A stretch of 64,000 nucleotides of DNA from Ditylenchus dipsaci. Taxonomy: Eukaryota > Nematoda > Chromadorea > Rhabditida > Anguinidae. The first letter of the stretch is position 1. Each line of letters starts with the position of its first letter. Positions 24,601 through 39,600 of the stretch are shown piece after piece. The position numbers were made by a program, and so were the translations under genes. Location of the stretch: assembly GCA_004194705.1 (NCBI GenBank), contig SADC01001297.1, positions 186,001 through 250,000 on the forward strand, given 5' to 3'. The notes under the pieces were generated by a model. The model saw only the letters and a program-made list of their open reading frames with translations. It did not search any database and was not told the DNA's origin.

Positions 24601-27600
24601 ATATTCTGTTGAAAATTTGAATTTGAAGGGGTGAAAATAAATTTAAGGGGGTAAACACATAATTAAGGGGTGTTTTAATTTTTTTTGTGTTTTGTGTTTT
24701 TGTTTTAAAAATGCACTCAATTTTTTTAAATCAGCACCATTCTGCTATAAAGAGACGTCCACAATAGCGCTCAAACCCGCTTCCACACCCGCACCCACAC
24801 TCGAACTTGTCACTTTTGACTAGCTCAAATTTTATTGTGAACACGAGTGTGGATGTGGTTGCGGGCGTTGGAGTCGGTGTGGATGCAGGATTTTGGATTA
24901 TTGTGAACGTAACTTGAGTGTTTATTTCGACTCGTTGTTACACAGTCTTCTGTGAAAGTTTAGTTTATTAGAACCCGCTTGGATTGCGCTTTCTTTTGAG
25001 GTATTGAACTGCTAATATTTTCATAAAAAAATCTAGAAACACCCGCTTTTATAGAAAAATATGATGTCTTCGAAAAGCAAATTTTCGTGAAAAATGCCAT
25101 TTTTTTTAATATCCCGACCTGATTTTTATTGCAGATTCTGATTCAACATAAAAACGGAACAAATGGCTGAAAAAAAATTCGGCTCGAGCGTGGAAGAGGG
25201 GGCGCGGGGTAGTTAAATTCCACTCAAGACAAAAGGATTATTTTTATTTTGCTTGAGGTCGACCACTTCGGTCAAATTCCTTGCCCAGATTCTTTGGAAT
25301 CACTGTTTTTAAATTTTTAATCTAGAGTCTAAACTACACATAACGACTTCTTTTCATAACGTTCAGCCGTATGTAGCATCAATTGGTTTGTCGTTAAAGT
25401 ATTTTATTTGGGATATCATTCTACAGCCAGGAAAAACGCCGCGTTTTTAAAGGCCAAGTTAAACGCTGACGTTTTAATAAACGAGGGGCTTAACGGCGAT
25501 CTTATAACAGTCCTGTCTACAAAGTTCGCTCCACATAGCGTATATTAACACTCCGCCTCTCAAGCGTAGTAATTGCCCGAATCGACTCAGAATTCCTCGC
25601 TGAACACGATAGTGCAAAAATTTTGAAAAAAAGCTGGTATGAGATGGTGAAAACCCCTCCTAAAAGTAGGCTGTTTTCGGTCACCCTCAACCACCTAAAA
25701 TTTTCAGAAATTAGATGGTAGTCACCGAAATTTCTATTTCACCTAGGCGCAAAACCACCCAAAATTTTAACCTGGATCAGAGCTATCTATTGAGCCCAAA
25801 CTTGCATCAGAGTGATCATTTTTTCACAGAGAATTTACGATTTTCCCTCAAAGATCCAGTTTATGGATATCCTTTTTTGCGACATTATAAAAGCCAAAAC
25901 TCTGCCTACAAATCATTTCTAGCTTAATGGTCAAAAGAACATGAAAGAACAAAATCTTGCGGTTCTTTTTGCACTAAATACAGCAATAGTTTATCATATA
26001 ATTGAGACAAATTATGCAAAATCAATATATAAGTTGTAGCGCAACTTTTCTATAACTTTATTCCCGCTTGAAAAATCTTCAATTCTCACACCGAATTCGT
26101 GTTCAGCGTAGTCGATTTGCATGTAAAACTGCTCTCGAAATAAAAAAAGTCACTGTCGAATTTCGAATTCCGCTCAACACAAAAAACATTTGAATTTAAA
26201 ATTTGAATGTTTTTTGTCTTGAGCGGTATTCGGAATTTGATAGTGACTTTTCAACTTCAAGAGCAGTTTTACATGCAAATCGACTACGCTGAACACGAAT
26301 TCGGTGTCAGAATTGATGTTTTTTCAAGCGGGAATAAAGTAGCTCTGATCCAGCTTAATATTTTGAGTGGTTTTACGCCTAGGTGAAATAGAAATTTTGG
26401 TGACTACCATCAAAATTCTCACAATTTCAGGTGATTGAGGGTGACCAAAACAGCCTAATTTCAGGAGGGGTCTTCACCATCTCAAACCAACTTTTTTTCA
26501 AAATTTTTTGCACTATCGTGTTCAGCGAGAAATTCTGAGTCGATTCGGGCAATTACTACGCTTGGGAGGCGGAGGGTTAAGTCTACTTTCAGCTAGTTTT
26601 GAGAGATACGTTATATAGAGCTTTTACAGTAATTTACTTTCTGCATTTTAAAAAATATTGAGTCGAATATATTTAGGGTTGTCTAGTCGAGACCTCGATT
26701 TCGAGTTTTGGACTCGAAATTTTTCGAATTTCGAGCCCTTTTTTCGAGTCTCGAGGCCTCGGAAAAAATTTCGAGTCATTCTCTTGAGTTTCGAGGCCTC
26801 GATTCAGAATTTTTGACTCGAAAACTCTAAAATTTTCAAGTCATTTCGATTTGAGGCTTCGAAAATTTTCGAGTCCATTCGAGTCTTAGAGTCGAGGCCT
26901 TAAAATACCGAGGCCTCGACAACCCTGAATATCTCCCTTACGTCATTTATTATTGAGCTATTTTGCAAAGTCATTCAAAAAAATACACAAATCAATCGAA
27001 TTTTTTTAAATACAAAAGCAAAGAAGCACAGAAGCAAAAAAAATTGAAAAATCTTCCATGTCTTTCGCCTCAACCTTTATAGTCACCCGTCTATGAACCA
27101 ACATTTTATAATTGCTTTTTTTAAATTTTCGATCAAATGTGAAATTTTATTTTTTCAAGTAAAAATTTTTTGTTTTACAATTTCACTTATCTCCAAAACA
27201 GTTGTCTAAACTTTTACACCATCCTCAAAATGAGTCAATTTCACGGCAAGGCGAGGATTCCGCTGGAGAAAATTCCGCGGAATTTTATTTTTTTGACGTT
27301 CGTGTTGAGAAAAACCAAATTCTGACACCGGATTCGTGTTCAGCATGGTCGATTGCATACCGGAGCTTTATTGGATCTTATACTCGTTATCAAATTTTAA
27401 ATAATGAATTTTTTTCAAATGTTTTTTGTCTCGAGAGGATTTGAGAATTGAACTTAAGCTCACATTTGAAAAAGGAAAATCTGTAATCGACCATGCTGAC
27501 CACGAATCCGGTGTCAGGATTTCATTTTTGACGTTCCTGTTTTAACGTCAAAAAATGAAATTCCGCGGAATTTTCTCCTGCGGAATCTTCTCCCGCAGAA

Positions 27601-30600
27601 TTTTCGCCTTGCCAATCCCACATACCCAAACAAAGAGAGAGTTTGGCCAACAATGCAAGGAGTATATTTTTGGGATGCTAGCAATTGAATTTGTTTTCTG
27701 ACGTGCCGTCCAAATACTTTTCTATGTACTCTTCTAATCTAACTTCCTTCTTTTTAAAGGCACTCCATTTCCATTGCTTTTTTTAATCTCAAGCAACCGT
27801 TAAGCGAAAACAAAAATATTTGTTGTTTTCTCTTTTGTAAATGCCATACAAAATTAATGAAATTTTTGTGGAGACTTGTTTTAGTTGTGTTTTTTCCTGG
27901 TGTTCATTATCCACTTTAAGTTCTGTAACTCTACCCATGTTACTTTTTGATATATTTTTGCCGTCAAAATGTCAATTTAGAAAATGAATTTTAGACAGCG
28001 AAGGCTGAAAGATTGGCATCTCTTAAAAGATCTAAGAAAAGTTTTGGTTGCATTAACAACAACAAGATATATTGGGAGTGACAGTTGGCACTTTGCAGAA
28101 AGAGCAACTAAAGCCTCTCGCAGTTGCATTTCTTGGAAACGGCTTTAACATCTTGCTTTTTTCCCCAATAAAAGTCTTGCGTCGCAAATCTTGCAGTGCG
28201 AAAAACGCAGCGCAAACCTTCGGGCGCATTTATTGCACTTCAATTTTCACATTGTCTAATCTAACAGTCGTAAATCTTTCAACGCAATTATGGCGGTGCT
28301 TCCCTTGTTGTTGCTAATCGTGTGGCTCAAAATATGCTGTTTTCGAATCATCTCTTGCAAATCTCATTGCTAAAGTCTTGTCCCGCCGTCCAGGACAATT
28401 CGTTTACTTTTTTCGCAATACAGTCGAACCTCGCTATAGTGGCACCCCCAAAAGTTCGTTCCCGCCTAGGGTCCGACACTTATTTTAGTCCCATTTAAAA
28501 AAAATCCAGTTCTGTTCTGACAGTCCGGTCGAAATATCGTAAGGATTCTGATTTTGCCGATCGTTTTTTGAAAAGAAAACAAATTTTAAGTTAAAAAAGT
28601 GAAACCTCGATATAGTGGCACCCTTTTTCAAAAAGAGGTGCTACTATATCGAGGTTTTACTTTTTGTAAATCAGAATTTGTTTTCTTTTCAAAAAACGAT
28701 CGGCAAAATCAGAATCCTTACGATATTTGCGACGAAACTGTCAGAACAGAACTGGATTTTTTTTTAAATGGGACTAAAAAAAGTGTCGGACCCTAGGCGG
28801 GAACGAACTTTTGGGGGTGCCGCTATAGCGAGGTTCGACTGTAAGCTTTTGTTGTGGCAATAATTATTCAAATTCCCGACTATCTGAGAAATCAAGGATA
28901 TCCGAAACCCACCTTAAACCTTAAAATATATGCGTGTTGAAGAATCAATAATTCGAAGATTATTGATTGGCGAGGGATGTATTCAAAAAGATGATAGCCA
29001 AATTATAGTCATTATTTTAGAAGTGCCCGAAAATCTTCGAGAGTGACTTTTTCTAAATACAAGCCAAACTCGGGTTTTAACCCAAGTCATGGGTTGTGTA
29101 ATCTCCTAGACGCGTTTCATTCCACTTTGCTCGTTGTCTAATTAACATAATTGCGCATTGTTGATGATGGTGGTGGTGGCACAGCTCTCAGTCCAACAAA
29201 AAAGAGCTAAAAACAGAACACAATCTCATGGCTGATTTATTCCTCTTGCCTGCACTTCCAAGTAAGCCCCGCCAGCTAGCTGGCTGTTTGACTAGCCACT
29301 CTCCTCCTTCACTTGTTCGCACTCATAAAAGTTATTGGTAGGGTGGCAGCTGATGGAGTGGTTTGTATGTGTTTTTCCGCCAGTTGTGAACCTATTTCCA
29401 CTGGCAAAACAAAGCTAAAAAGTTCATTCCTATTACCCTTTAATCTAATAGCTCCTGTTTTCGCGCTAACTTCCCATACCTTTTGGTTTTAGCAGAATCG
29501 AAGGAGAAAAAAATATTTTCAAAATTTTTCCCCTTGGGAAAAGTACTCATAATCATTTGAGTAAAATATTCCTAAAGTTATTTTTATCGTACCATCCTAG
29601 GCAGATCGTTTTATATGTAGTGAATTCTTAACTTTTAAATGGCATACTCCTCATCGTACTTACTGTATTTTCTCTAATCACACTCTTTTAAAATTTTGAA
29701 AGTCCCTTACATTTTAAGCCATTCTAACAAGGAACCCATAGCCAATAGAGTTCGGATAACAAAACCTTAAACACATGAAATTCGAAAATTTCCTGTGATT
29801 TTCAATACTCCACTATTCTTTTTATCCAAAAAATATTGGCCATGGACCCGAGATCTCAACAAATGTAATTGAAAGTCACAAATTGGTTATCCAATAAAAC
29901 CGAACTATCCTCTTTGAGTAAAAAATGAGGTTACCTGTAAGTAGTTTATGAAAATATAATCGGTAGAACTCTTAGTTAGGATGCCATATCTCTAGAAGTT
30001 TTCTAATCCGAAGATATCCCCGCAATTTTTTTTAAATTTATCACAATAAATATTAAATTGGAAAAAATCTCTATTAAAATATGCGGAGATATCTCTTCCA
30101 CATCAAAAAAAATTCGCTTTAAAATTGCAATAAGCACTGGAAAAATGACTTTTTTCCTGCAAAAGTAGTGAAAAAAATTCGGAAAATGTACTTTTTCAAA
30201 ATTTGAGATCCTATCCTGGGTATAACCTTTTTTTTCTATGTTTTTGTAATCAAGCAATAAATTTGCTTTATAATTTCAAAGATTAAAGTTTATTGCCATC
30301 AAACCCTAATCAATTGTAATTGCAGCTGTTTCCAACTACTTGAAGCACCTTCGTCTAGCAAGAGCCTTTTCAGACAACGCTGGAGAGGCGCGTGCTAATT
30401 CTTCACTAGCCAATGCACTTGTCCAATTGAACGACATTCCTAAGGCGCTCTACTTCTTGGTGGTCAAGTACAAACTTGCTGAAAAGGTTGGCTATTTTCA
30501 GTCTCAAAAGCTTTTTTCTAAAAATACTTTGGAGCATCATAAGCTAGTAAGTCTAGTCAAGATGTCAGTTAGACAAGTATAGTGATGCCACCATCTTTGT

Positions 30601-33600
30601 CTAAATCGTTATTCTAGTCTGCAAAAGAATATTTGTGCTTATTTGCTTCACAAAGCCAGTGGTGTGTCGTCCTCATCTGTGACGCACTTCTATTTAAGCC
30701 TTCATTATCATGTTTAGCAGAAAAAGCAGTAGCAAAAATAGTCATTTCCATTAATAGCTGAGTAAATAAGGCAGGTAAATGCTGAAACAGGCTGTAAATA
30801 GTCTTTTTAATGAATACACCAGTAATTATTACCTGGCCGAAAGTATTGTGTAGCCAACTAATTGGTAGGTGTGTTGCACACACTCATCTGCCTCTTGCTC
30901 ATCTAGACTATTATTTCGTAGTTTTGGTTGCTGCCCAGATGACTTCATTTTGGAATAATGATGGTAAGGGGGAGTTAGGTGATGTAGAGCCCGCCTAATC
31001 CTCCAATTTATTTATTGTTACTTGGGCTTGGATTATATGTTGACGATACATAATTAGGGAAGCAAAATCCAATTGGTTCGAATGGATTATATATAAAAAG
31101 GGTAAATAAACGGCTACCAGACAATTTCTAATATTTTTAGAATTTGTCGCGCGACATTTTCTAATATTTTTCGGTAAATTCGGTTGTTTTGTCCCGAATT
31201 TACCGAAAAATATTAGAAAATGTCGCGCGACAAATTCTAAAAATATTAGAAATTGTCTGGTAGCCAAATAAACATCCGCAAGTTTTAGCTTGTTTTGGGT
31301 CTGTTTAGATGGTTGTATTTGCTTGTTTTAGCGTGTAAGATATTAGTAAAAAGTTATTAGTTAAAGTTTTTTTATGGAAGTAATATTGAGCTAGTATGAC
31401 TGAAAGCATATATTTTTCTAACTTTTTCTCAGGCTGAAAATACATTTTTATCTATGTCTCTATGTGGTTTAATCATTTCAAGAACGTCGACGAAATCGAG
31501 AAAAAAATCCATCTAGAGTATGGACGGAGATTGCACTTTAAAAATATTTGTACTTTGCGGAGCCATAAAAACCATAATTTCTAGCCAAAAGATAATCCAA
31601 AAAAAACACATGTTGAGCTCAGCTACCTGAATCACTCTTGAAAATGTGTCAAATACTTCAAAACAACGCAAAACAATGGCTGGAGTCGATATACTTTTAG
31701 AGATCAGAAAATTAATATGTGCTCATCCATATGTTTGTGTCAAATGCAATTCCTATAAAATGTCATGACTTGCATTTTATTTTTTAATCTTGGGTGAAGG
31801 TAATCAATATCCTATTTGCATTCTGTTTTATCAAAGCTCATAGTTCAATGCTGGCTAAAATTGGTTAGTTCTTGGAATTGAAATGGCACAATTTCGATTA
31901 TAGCTCCTGTGATTTTAAATTGATCCTAATCGTTTTGGTGTCAACATAAAGTCCTGTCTTCTGGGATACAACGCATACTTGAACTTTTTATTATTGTGGA
32001 AAAATGTGTTACAAATTTCAGAAAGCAAAATTTGCATTTCAGTTCATTCAGTTTAGCTGAAATGCATACGACACTTTTTGAAATGTGCTGAAATCTCAAA
32101 TATTTTTAATCACAATACAAAGCTGAGTATTCTTTGGATTCTTCTTTCTTTGAACTTCATTTGAACCCACGAAGTCTTTGTCGGGGTTAGAATAACACCG
32201 AGATATAAGCAAAAGTATGCAAAAAAGCGACATTTCAATTTCTATTTCTGCGAACTATGAGCTTGGCCATTACAATTATGGTGACCAAAATCTTGTTGTT
32301 GTTGCAAAAATTCCATATTTTTGCCGCTTAGAATGCTTTTGATAAACAGAATGCAAATAGATATTGATGACCTTCACCCAAGACTAAAAAATAAAATGGA
32401 TGAGCACACATTAATTTTCTGATCTCTAAAAGTATATAGACTTCAGCCATTGTTTTGCGTTGTTTTGAAGGAAAAAGAAAAACGGGGTGGCGAATCTCCT
32501 CATTATACAGCCAAAAAAAGCCTGTGGGGTTGACTCCTTGGTTACAATAGAAGTCGATGTTTATGTCGATGTCGAAGGTGGTTACAATGGGAAATCAGTG
32601 ATATTGAGACAGAAGAAAATTTCTTTTAGTTATTAACAAGTAGTTATTGGGCAGCTTTAAAAATAACATCGAAGCTATAAAAGAGAGAAAAAGCGTTGAA
32701 ACATACTTAATTTTGGTTATTGAGTACTCAAAAGATATATAATTGGTTCTTTTAATTACTGCTAATGCTTGATGTCCATTATTTTAAATTTCATCTTGCA
32801 CGTTTTGCACTGGTTAGCTCGGACAAATTAGGGCTGGTAAAGTTGAGCTGCTCCCAACTGTCTCCAACAGCCGTTATGTTGACCATTTCTATCTGCCAAG
32901 TTTTTTGGGTTACTAGAAGCTTCTTCGCCCAGCTCCAGTGACCTAGACAGGGTAAAATCTACCTATGCATGGTGGTTTTACTTGGTTCCTCAAGGCAAAA
33001 ACTGCGATTTTACCCATGCGAACCCCAAAACCTGGGCGGGAGGGGTGTTAGGCGTTTTTTGTGCACCAAGAAGTCGATTGCGTGAAACCATAGGGCTTCG
33101 AACTTCGAGCCATCAACCTCAAAATTTTTGCGGGAATTTAAATTTTTTAGTCCAACCAAATCAAGTGGTGATCAATTTTTAAATTTTTTTCATGTTCCGA
33201 AACCTGTTTTCTGGACCAATTCAGGCATGCTGAGGATGGTTTGATAGTGGTAAAACGCCGTTTTCTCGGGTATTTTGGGTTTCGGTGAAATCAAGTTTTG
33301 GTGAAATCAATTACTTCCTTTAACTTTATTTTACTACAGTCAAACCTCGAAAATTCGCCACCCCAAAAAGTTCGTTTCTGCCTAGGGTCCGACACTTTTT
33401 TACCCCAATTTATGAACGTTTTCGCTAGTTGTGTTTTGACAGTCTGGTCGTAAATATCGCAAGGATGCCGATTTTGCCGATCGTTTTTCACAATTACAGA
33501 AAATTTTGCTCTAAAAAAGCAAAACCTCGATAAACCGCAACCCTATTAAAAAAAAAGGGTGGCGGTTTATCGAGGTTTTGTTTTTTTAGAGGAATTTTTT

Positions 33601-36600
33601 CACAATTCTGTGAAAGAATTTGCAAAACCGAAATCCTCACGATATTTGCGACCAGACTGACAAAACAGGACTGGCAAAAATGTTCAGAAATTGGGGAAAA
33701 AAGTGTCAGACCCTAGGCGGGAACGAACTTTTGGGGTGGCGGATTATCGAGGTTTGACTGTATTGTCAGACGTCTTCAGCGTGTCCGAATCAGTTAAGAA
33801 AACAAGTTTCGTAACATGAAAAACGTAAAAAAAATGGATCCAAGTGAACGACCACTTGGTTTAGTTGGTGCGTGGATTATCCAGTAGAACTGAAGTTGGA
33901 TCGTAGAAAGACAATATAAATTGTAAAAGTTCTTTACAAGACAAAAATATTACTACCCAGGTACTACTACACTACCTGAGTTCCACAACCTGGGTACGAC
34001 TACCTGGGAACAACAAAACCAAGTGGTTGTCCACTTGGATCGAAATTTTTTACGTTTTTCATGTTCCAAAACGTGTTATCTGGACTGATTCGGACACGCT
34101 GAAGATGGTTTGATAATAGTGAAATAAGGTTTTGTATGGTATTTTTCGAGTATTGGGATACAATTGATTTCACCAAAACTCTATTTTGCCAAAACTGAAA
34201 AAATACCTGAAAAGCGGCATTTTACCACTATCAAACCATCTTCAGCATGCCCGAGTCAATCCAGGAAACAGGTTTTGGAACCCGAAAAAGTAAAAAAAAA
34301 TTTGCTCCAGATGACGACCCGAACCCTATGGGCGCAAAGAATACTATCCACATGGTTCGGATACTAGCCAAGTGCGTTAAGTAGGTGAAAAAGTTCAAAA
34401 TAATGACTGGAGGGTGGACGCACTTGGGGTTTATGCAATTGAGCTCGTAGTGCAGTGGTTAACGTAATTGGGTCAATCTTTAGGTCAGATGTTCGATTCC
34501 CGTACCTGCATTTTCAAAATGGTTTCCAGTAAAAAGGCCTACGCAAAAAGGCCTACGGTAAAAAGGCCTACAGTAAAAAGGCCTACAAAATGCTTTCAGG
34601 TAATGATCATGTTCGAATCCTGGTGGTAGCAGATACTATTTTCCTTGACCAATAGTCATAAACTAGTTTTTATATGACCATTTAAATCTCAGATTGGATA
34701 TAGGGACCCTGTGGTACCTACCCGAAGCGAGTCTCCACACCCAGAATTCAAAATTTTAGATTTAGCTAAAATTAATTAAAAATCATGGTACCTTATCTAC
34801 AACCATCTAAATCAATTCGTCCACAGGTCATTTAGTCCACATAATTTTTATCATCTGTAAGAGCTAAAAAACCAAACTATTCAATCCAAAATTGTGTTCT
34901 GAAATCGATTAAATTTGAATCGGGGTCCTCTACTCGGGACTGATTGCACCCGGACAGAGGGATTCGAACCAGTGACCTTGGTGATGAGTATATGGACCCC
35001 TACACCACTCAAACAAAATTATGATAAAAATAAGGTATGCACCGGGTGGATTCGAACCAGCAACCTCGGCGGTGGCTATCCATGTGGTCGTCCACTTGGA
35101 TCATAATTTTTTTTTACGTTTTCGGGTTCCAAGACATTTTTTCTGCACTAATTCGAGCATGCTGGAGATGTTTTGACAGTGGTAAAATCACGTTTTATCG
35201 AGAAATTTTTGAGTCATTCGGAACTCTTGATTTGTCAAAATCAAGAATTTATGATGACTCAAAATTTCTTGATAAAACGTGATTTTACCACTGTCAAACC
35301 ATCTTCAGGATGCTAGAATTGGAGCAGAAAAAATTATTTTAGAGGCTGAAAACGTAAAAAAAATTTTGATCCAAGTGGACGACGCGGTTGCTGGTTCGAA
35401 TCCACCCGGTGCATACCTTATTTTTTACCATAATTTTAGATATAAAAAGACTAAGGTTTGACTTTTCAGGACATTTGGGTGAATATACTCCTACTCTGGA
35501 GTTACCTGGATATCAACCTGTCTAGGTGGTGGTACTCACCCAGGTTTGAAATCGGGTAGGTAAAATCGCACTTTGGCTTTTTTATTTAAAGGACCATAAA
35601 ACTTGATAAGCATAGCAATTTGCGGAATTCGAATTCGCGCGGGACCACCCTAATTTTGTCTATAATGTTTTTGAATTAATTTTTTTTGTGTGCAATGAAA
35701 ATTTGAATTTCATGTGTAAGTAAATTTTAACATAGACTCATATAAGTAGTTATGGTGCAGTGGGAGTAGGATTAGTCGTCCCATCTGGCAATGTCGAGCA
35801 ACGTTGGGCTTGACTAGTAAACGGTTCTATATTTTGAAAAAATTTTACATGCAAACAAAAAACAATTCAAAAACATTATTGACAAAATCAGGGTGGTCTC
35901 GCGCGAATTCAAAATTTCCAAATTGCTGTGCTTATCAAGTTTCATGATCCTTTAAATAAACTTTTTTATTTTTGCGTCATTCTGGCCAGATGGTACCCAC
36001 ACCAGGTAATTGAAAATGGGGAAACATTTATTGTAGTTAGAAAAAACCCAATTCTCCACAAAATTTTAAGTTAGAAAAAATGGTTTATTTTTTTTCAAGA
36101 AATTTTAACTTTTCGGGTTTGGAATTGGTTGGGGGCATTTAAGGCGGTTTTAGGGTACTTTGGGTGGTTTAGGATGGTTTGGGTAGTTCGGGACAGTTGT
36201 AGGCCTTTTTGTGTAGGTCTTTTTGCATAGGCCTTTTTGTGTAGGCCTTTTTACTGTAGGTCTTTTTACTGTAGGCCTTTTTGCGTAGGCCTTTTTACTG
36301 TAGGTCTTTTACTGTAGGCCTTTTTACGTAGGCCTTTTTACGCTACTCCTTCAAAATACCATAGGTTCATCATACCTTTGACACAAGAGGAACCAGAAAA
36401 GGCCTTTATCGAAATTTTTTTTTCAAGTGTGTCTTTAGCAAAAAAATTAGCAAATGTGCCTTTTAGCAAATATTTCATTAAATTCTTCGGTACACCCGAA
36501 AAAATAATTTAAGGGGGTAAAAAATAATTTGCTCAAAATTCAAATTTTAGTGGATAAAAAAATAATTTGAGGTGGTAAAACAATTTCAGCCTTAAAAAAA

Positions 36601-39600
36601 TTCGCATAACCTACCCACTTGAAGTTGCATACCGTAATTCCTCTAATAAGCCGGCCCCCTGTGATTCAAAATCGTGTTCTTGGCATTGTGTTTTTGACCC
36701 GTTTTTTGAAGACTCTTCTTTGGCAAGTTACCCCTCAATTTGTAGCCAGTGAGATGAGTTACAAAATAGATTGCGACTTGCCTAACAGTGCTCTTCAGAA
36801 CATAGGTCAAAAACAGAATGCCAGAAACCCGTTTTTTGAATTTAGGGGGCCGGCTTATTAGAGGAATTACGGTAGGCAAAAATCGTGACTTGGTCGGTTC
36901 ACAAGAGCAACAGACCACCATATAGTGACCTTTTGTAAAAAAAATTTTCACCATCGTGTTCAGCGTGAAATTTTCCACCAGAATATACTTTCAGGACATG
37001 CTGTCTCACCGGTTTTAAAAATCATAGAAGACCAGAAAAATAAAGGCATGTCGAAGTCCCTGTCGAAATACAAAGAAAAATACGGTGTAGTGCTCAAAAG
37101 TCATTCTGTTTGGCATTTTTTCGTTTTTTTGAACATTTTATAGCCCAAAAGATAGCGCATGAAATTCCGCACCAGATAGATAAAAAAATAATTAAAGTCG
37201 GCTGTAAAAAACCTAGCTCTTGTCGAACCAGAAGAAAAAAAATTCGAACGATTTCGAATTTCGAAAATCTATATAAAAAAGCCTACTTTGATATCGACAT
37301 AGACATCGACTTCGACATCGACATGCCATTGCAACCAAGCCATGACTCCTTCGGGTTGCGAACCCTAATGCTCACTGACAAGGTGAAGTTCGAACTGTCC
37401 TGGCAAAAACCTCGATATTTTAAGTCGCTCTTAATCTTTGCCATGTTTTTTGATTGAAGAAAAACAGGCATATGCCACCCGTGATTCTAACCACAAAAAT
37501 TTTATTTTTGGACTTCATCCCCAAGCTGATTTTATAAATTTAAGTTTTTCACAAAAAAATCAGCCTGGGGCACCAAGGCATCCGAAAATAAATCTTTTGT
37601 GGTTAAACCCAGGGGTGGCTATACGCTTGTTTTTGTCCTCAGCGTATTGAAAAACAGGGAAAAATGTAAAGAGTGCTTTAAAATATAGAGAGGACAGTTC
37701 AAACGGTTCCCTTGTGTAAGTTTACTTTTTAGAGAGTTTAGCTGTTTCTCCTTTTTCAGCCTTAAATGTTTATATCATCTAAAAGAGTCTTTCCACAATC
37801 ACCACTTTGTTTTTTCCACTCCTCTGGCAGCTTAGGGACATCTAGACCATCTGGGCTGCTTTATTAAATTACAAAGCATTGCCAATTTTGCTCTCACCCT
37901 CTGATATTTCTTTTTGTTTCTCACCCTCTGATATTTCTTTTTGTTTCTCACCCTCTAATATTTCTTTTGTTTCTCACTGGCACCTTCTCCCACAAAAGAG
38001 TGCCCGTCAAAAACAACAATGTGTGAGTTGACGTTGTCACAGAATAATTATTATCATTCGCACCAGTCCTCTTTTCCCCTCTCCCTCTTCACTCTTTCAT
38101 TACCCATCCAAACGTTTCCTTCCTTTTAAGCCAAACCTATGGGCAACAGTGGCAAGGGTGCCGTCATTAGCAACAACAGCAGGCAAACCATTTATGTGGT
38201 TGAGTGAAGATCCTCCTTTCCTAGAATTCCCACATTGATGACAGTGACACTTTGGCGAACACTTGTTCAAGCCAAACACACTGTTTTAGAGTACAAAAAA
38301 GAACTACTCAGCTGAGGCTTTTTTGTTTTTGCCATCAAGTTTTGGATTTTGTTACAGTAGTATATTACAGTAGTGCAAATGTTCGTATTGTTCTAAAAAA
38401 TTGGTGGCTCTAAATTTTTAAAAATTATGTCGTTTCGTCAATGTTTTTTAGTTATGAGGAAAAATATTTATTGGAGAAAAGTAGTCATATAGGCTGTGTC
38501 GAAAAATTGCACCGTTTTTCAAAGAAATGCTTGTGGCATTGTGTTCACACCGTAAAATTTCATGACAAATTTTCTAAAGTTGACCTGTCATTTTGTAGCT
38601 GAAAATCTTGGCTAGAAAATAAGAGGTCAACTTTTGAAAATTTGTCAAAAAAATTAATTGTGAAAACACAATGCCACAATTTTTTTGAAGATAATGGTAA
38701 AAATTTATTTTGGCGCTACTGTAATATACATTTGTAACACAAATTGCCAACTCTGCAGTAGGGAGTCCTACCCTAGACTGCATAAGGTTTGCGCTTGATC
38801 CCTTGTTGATATTCGATTAATACTGTAATTGTGTGGGTTGAACTATGTTATTGGAGTAGTCAGCTTATTATTCACTAATTCTACATAATTTTTGATTTTT
38901 TAGAAGAATTGTAAAAGAATTTGCAAGTAAAGGTTATAAAAACCTTGCACAGCCGTTGAATACATAATATACAAATGAGTGGTATTCATCATTAAGATAA
39001 TTCAGGGTGGGGTGCTAGTGCTCTAATTAAACCGGGCAAAACAGGGTGGTTGTTGTTTGTCAGATTAGCTTCCAAGAATTACCCATGTTAAATTCTTCTT
39101 CCTCCAATGTTTTTGTGGATTAAAACTAAGTGTTTTTTCAGCTGGCCGACGAGTCAATGAAACGGAGCACCTTGGACGAGATTAAGAAACTTATAAAATT
39201 CAACCCCTCAGCCATTGTAAACACTGAAGACGACAGAATTTGTTTGGACGCCAGTTTTGATCCCGACAACCTAGTGGATGACAGTGAGGTAACCTTTTTG
39301 TTACACTTTATCTAAACTTGGTACAGTCTTTTTACTCGACCCCCAAAATTTCGTTCTCGCCAAGGGTCTGATACTTTTTAAATTAATTTTCAGAGTCTTT
39401 TGCCGGAAATGATTTGTCAGCCTTGTCAAAAACATCGTAAAAATCCCAATTTTAACGATAATTTTTGAAAATAAAAACGATTTCACCCATTTTATGCCAT
39501 CCTATTTTGAAAAACGGTGGAGTAAAATTGATAGGTCTTATCCGTAAAGTCGCTTTAATTTGCAAAAATTACCGGTAAAACCGTAATTCTTACGATATTT

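Noticed and set aside
11398..35430. tRNA-like segments considered as tRNA genes
   Set aside because: Each has a fair B box, but acceptor and anticodon stems do not pair convincingly; they look like SINE heads or pseudogenes.
37110..37457. 115-codon ORF with an Asp/Ile repeat
   Set aside because: The repeat is produced by GACATCGAC DNA words also found inverted at 32540; the rest lies in dispersed repeats.
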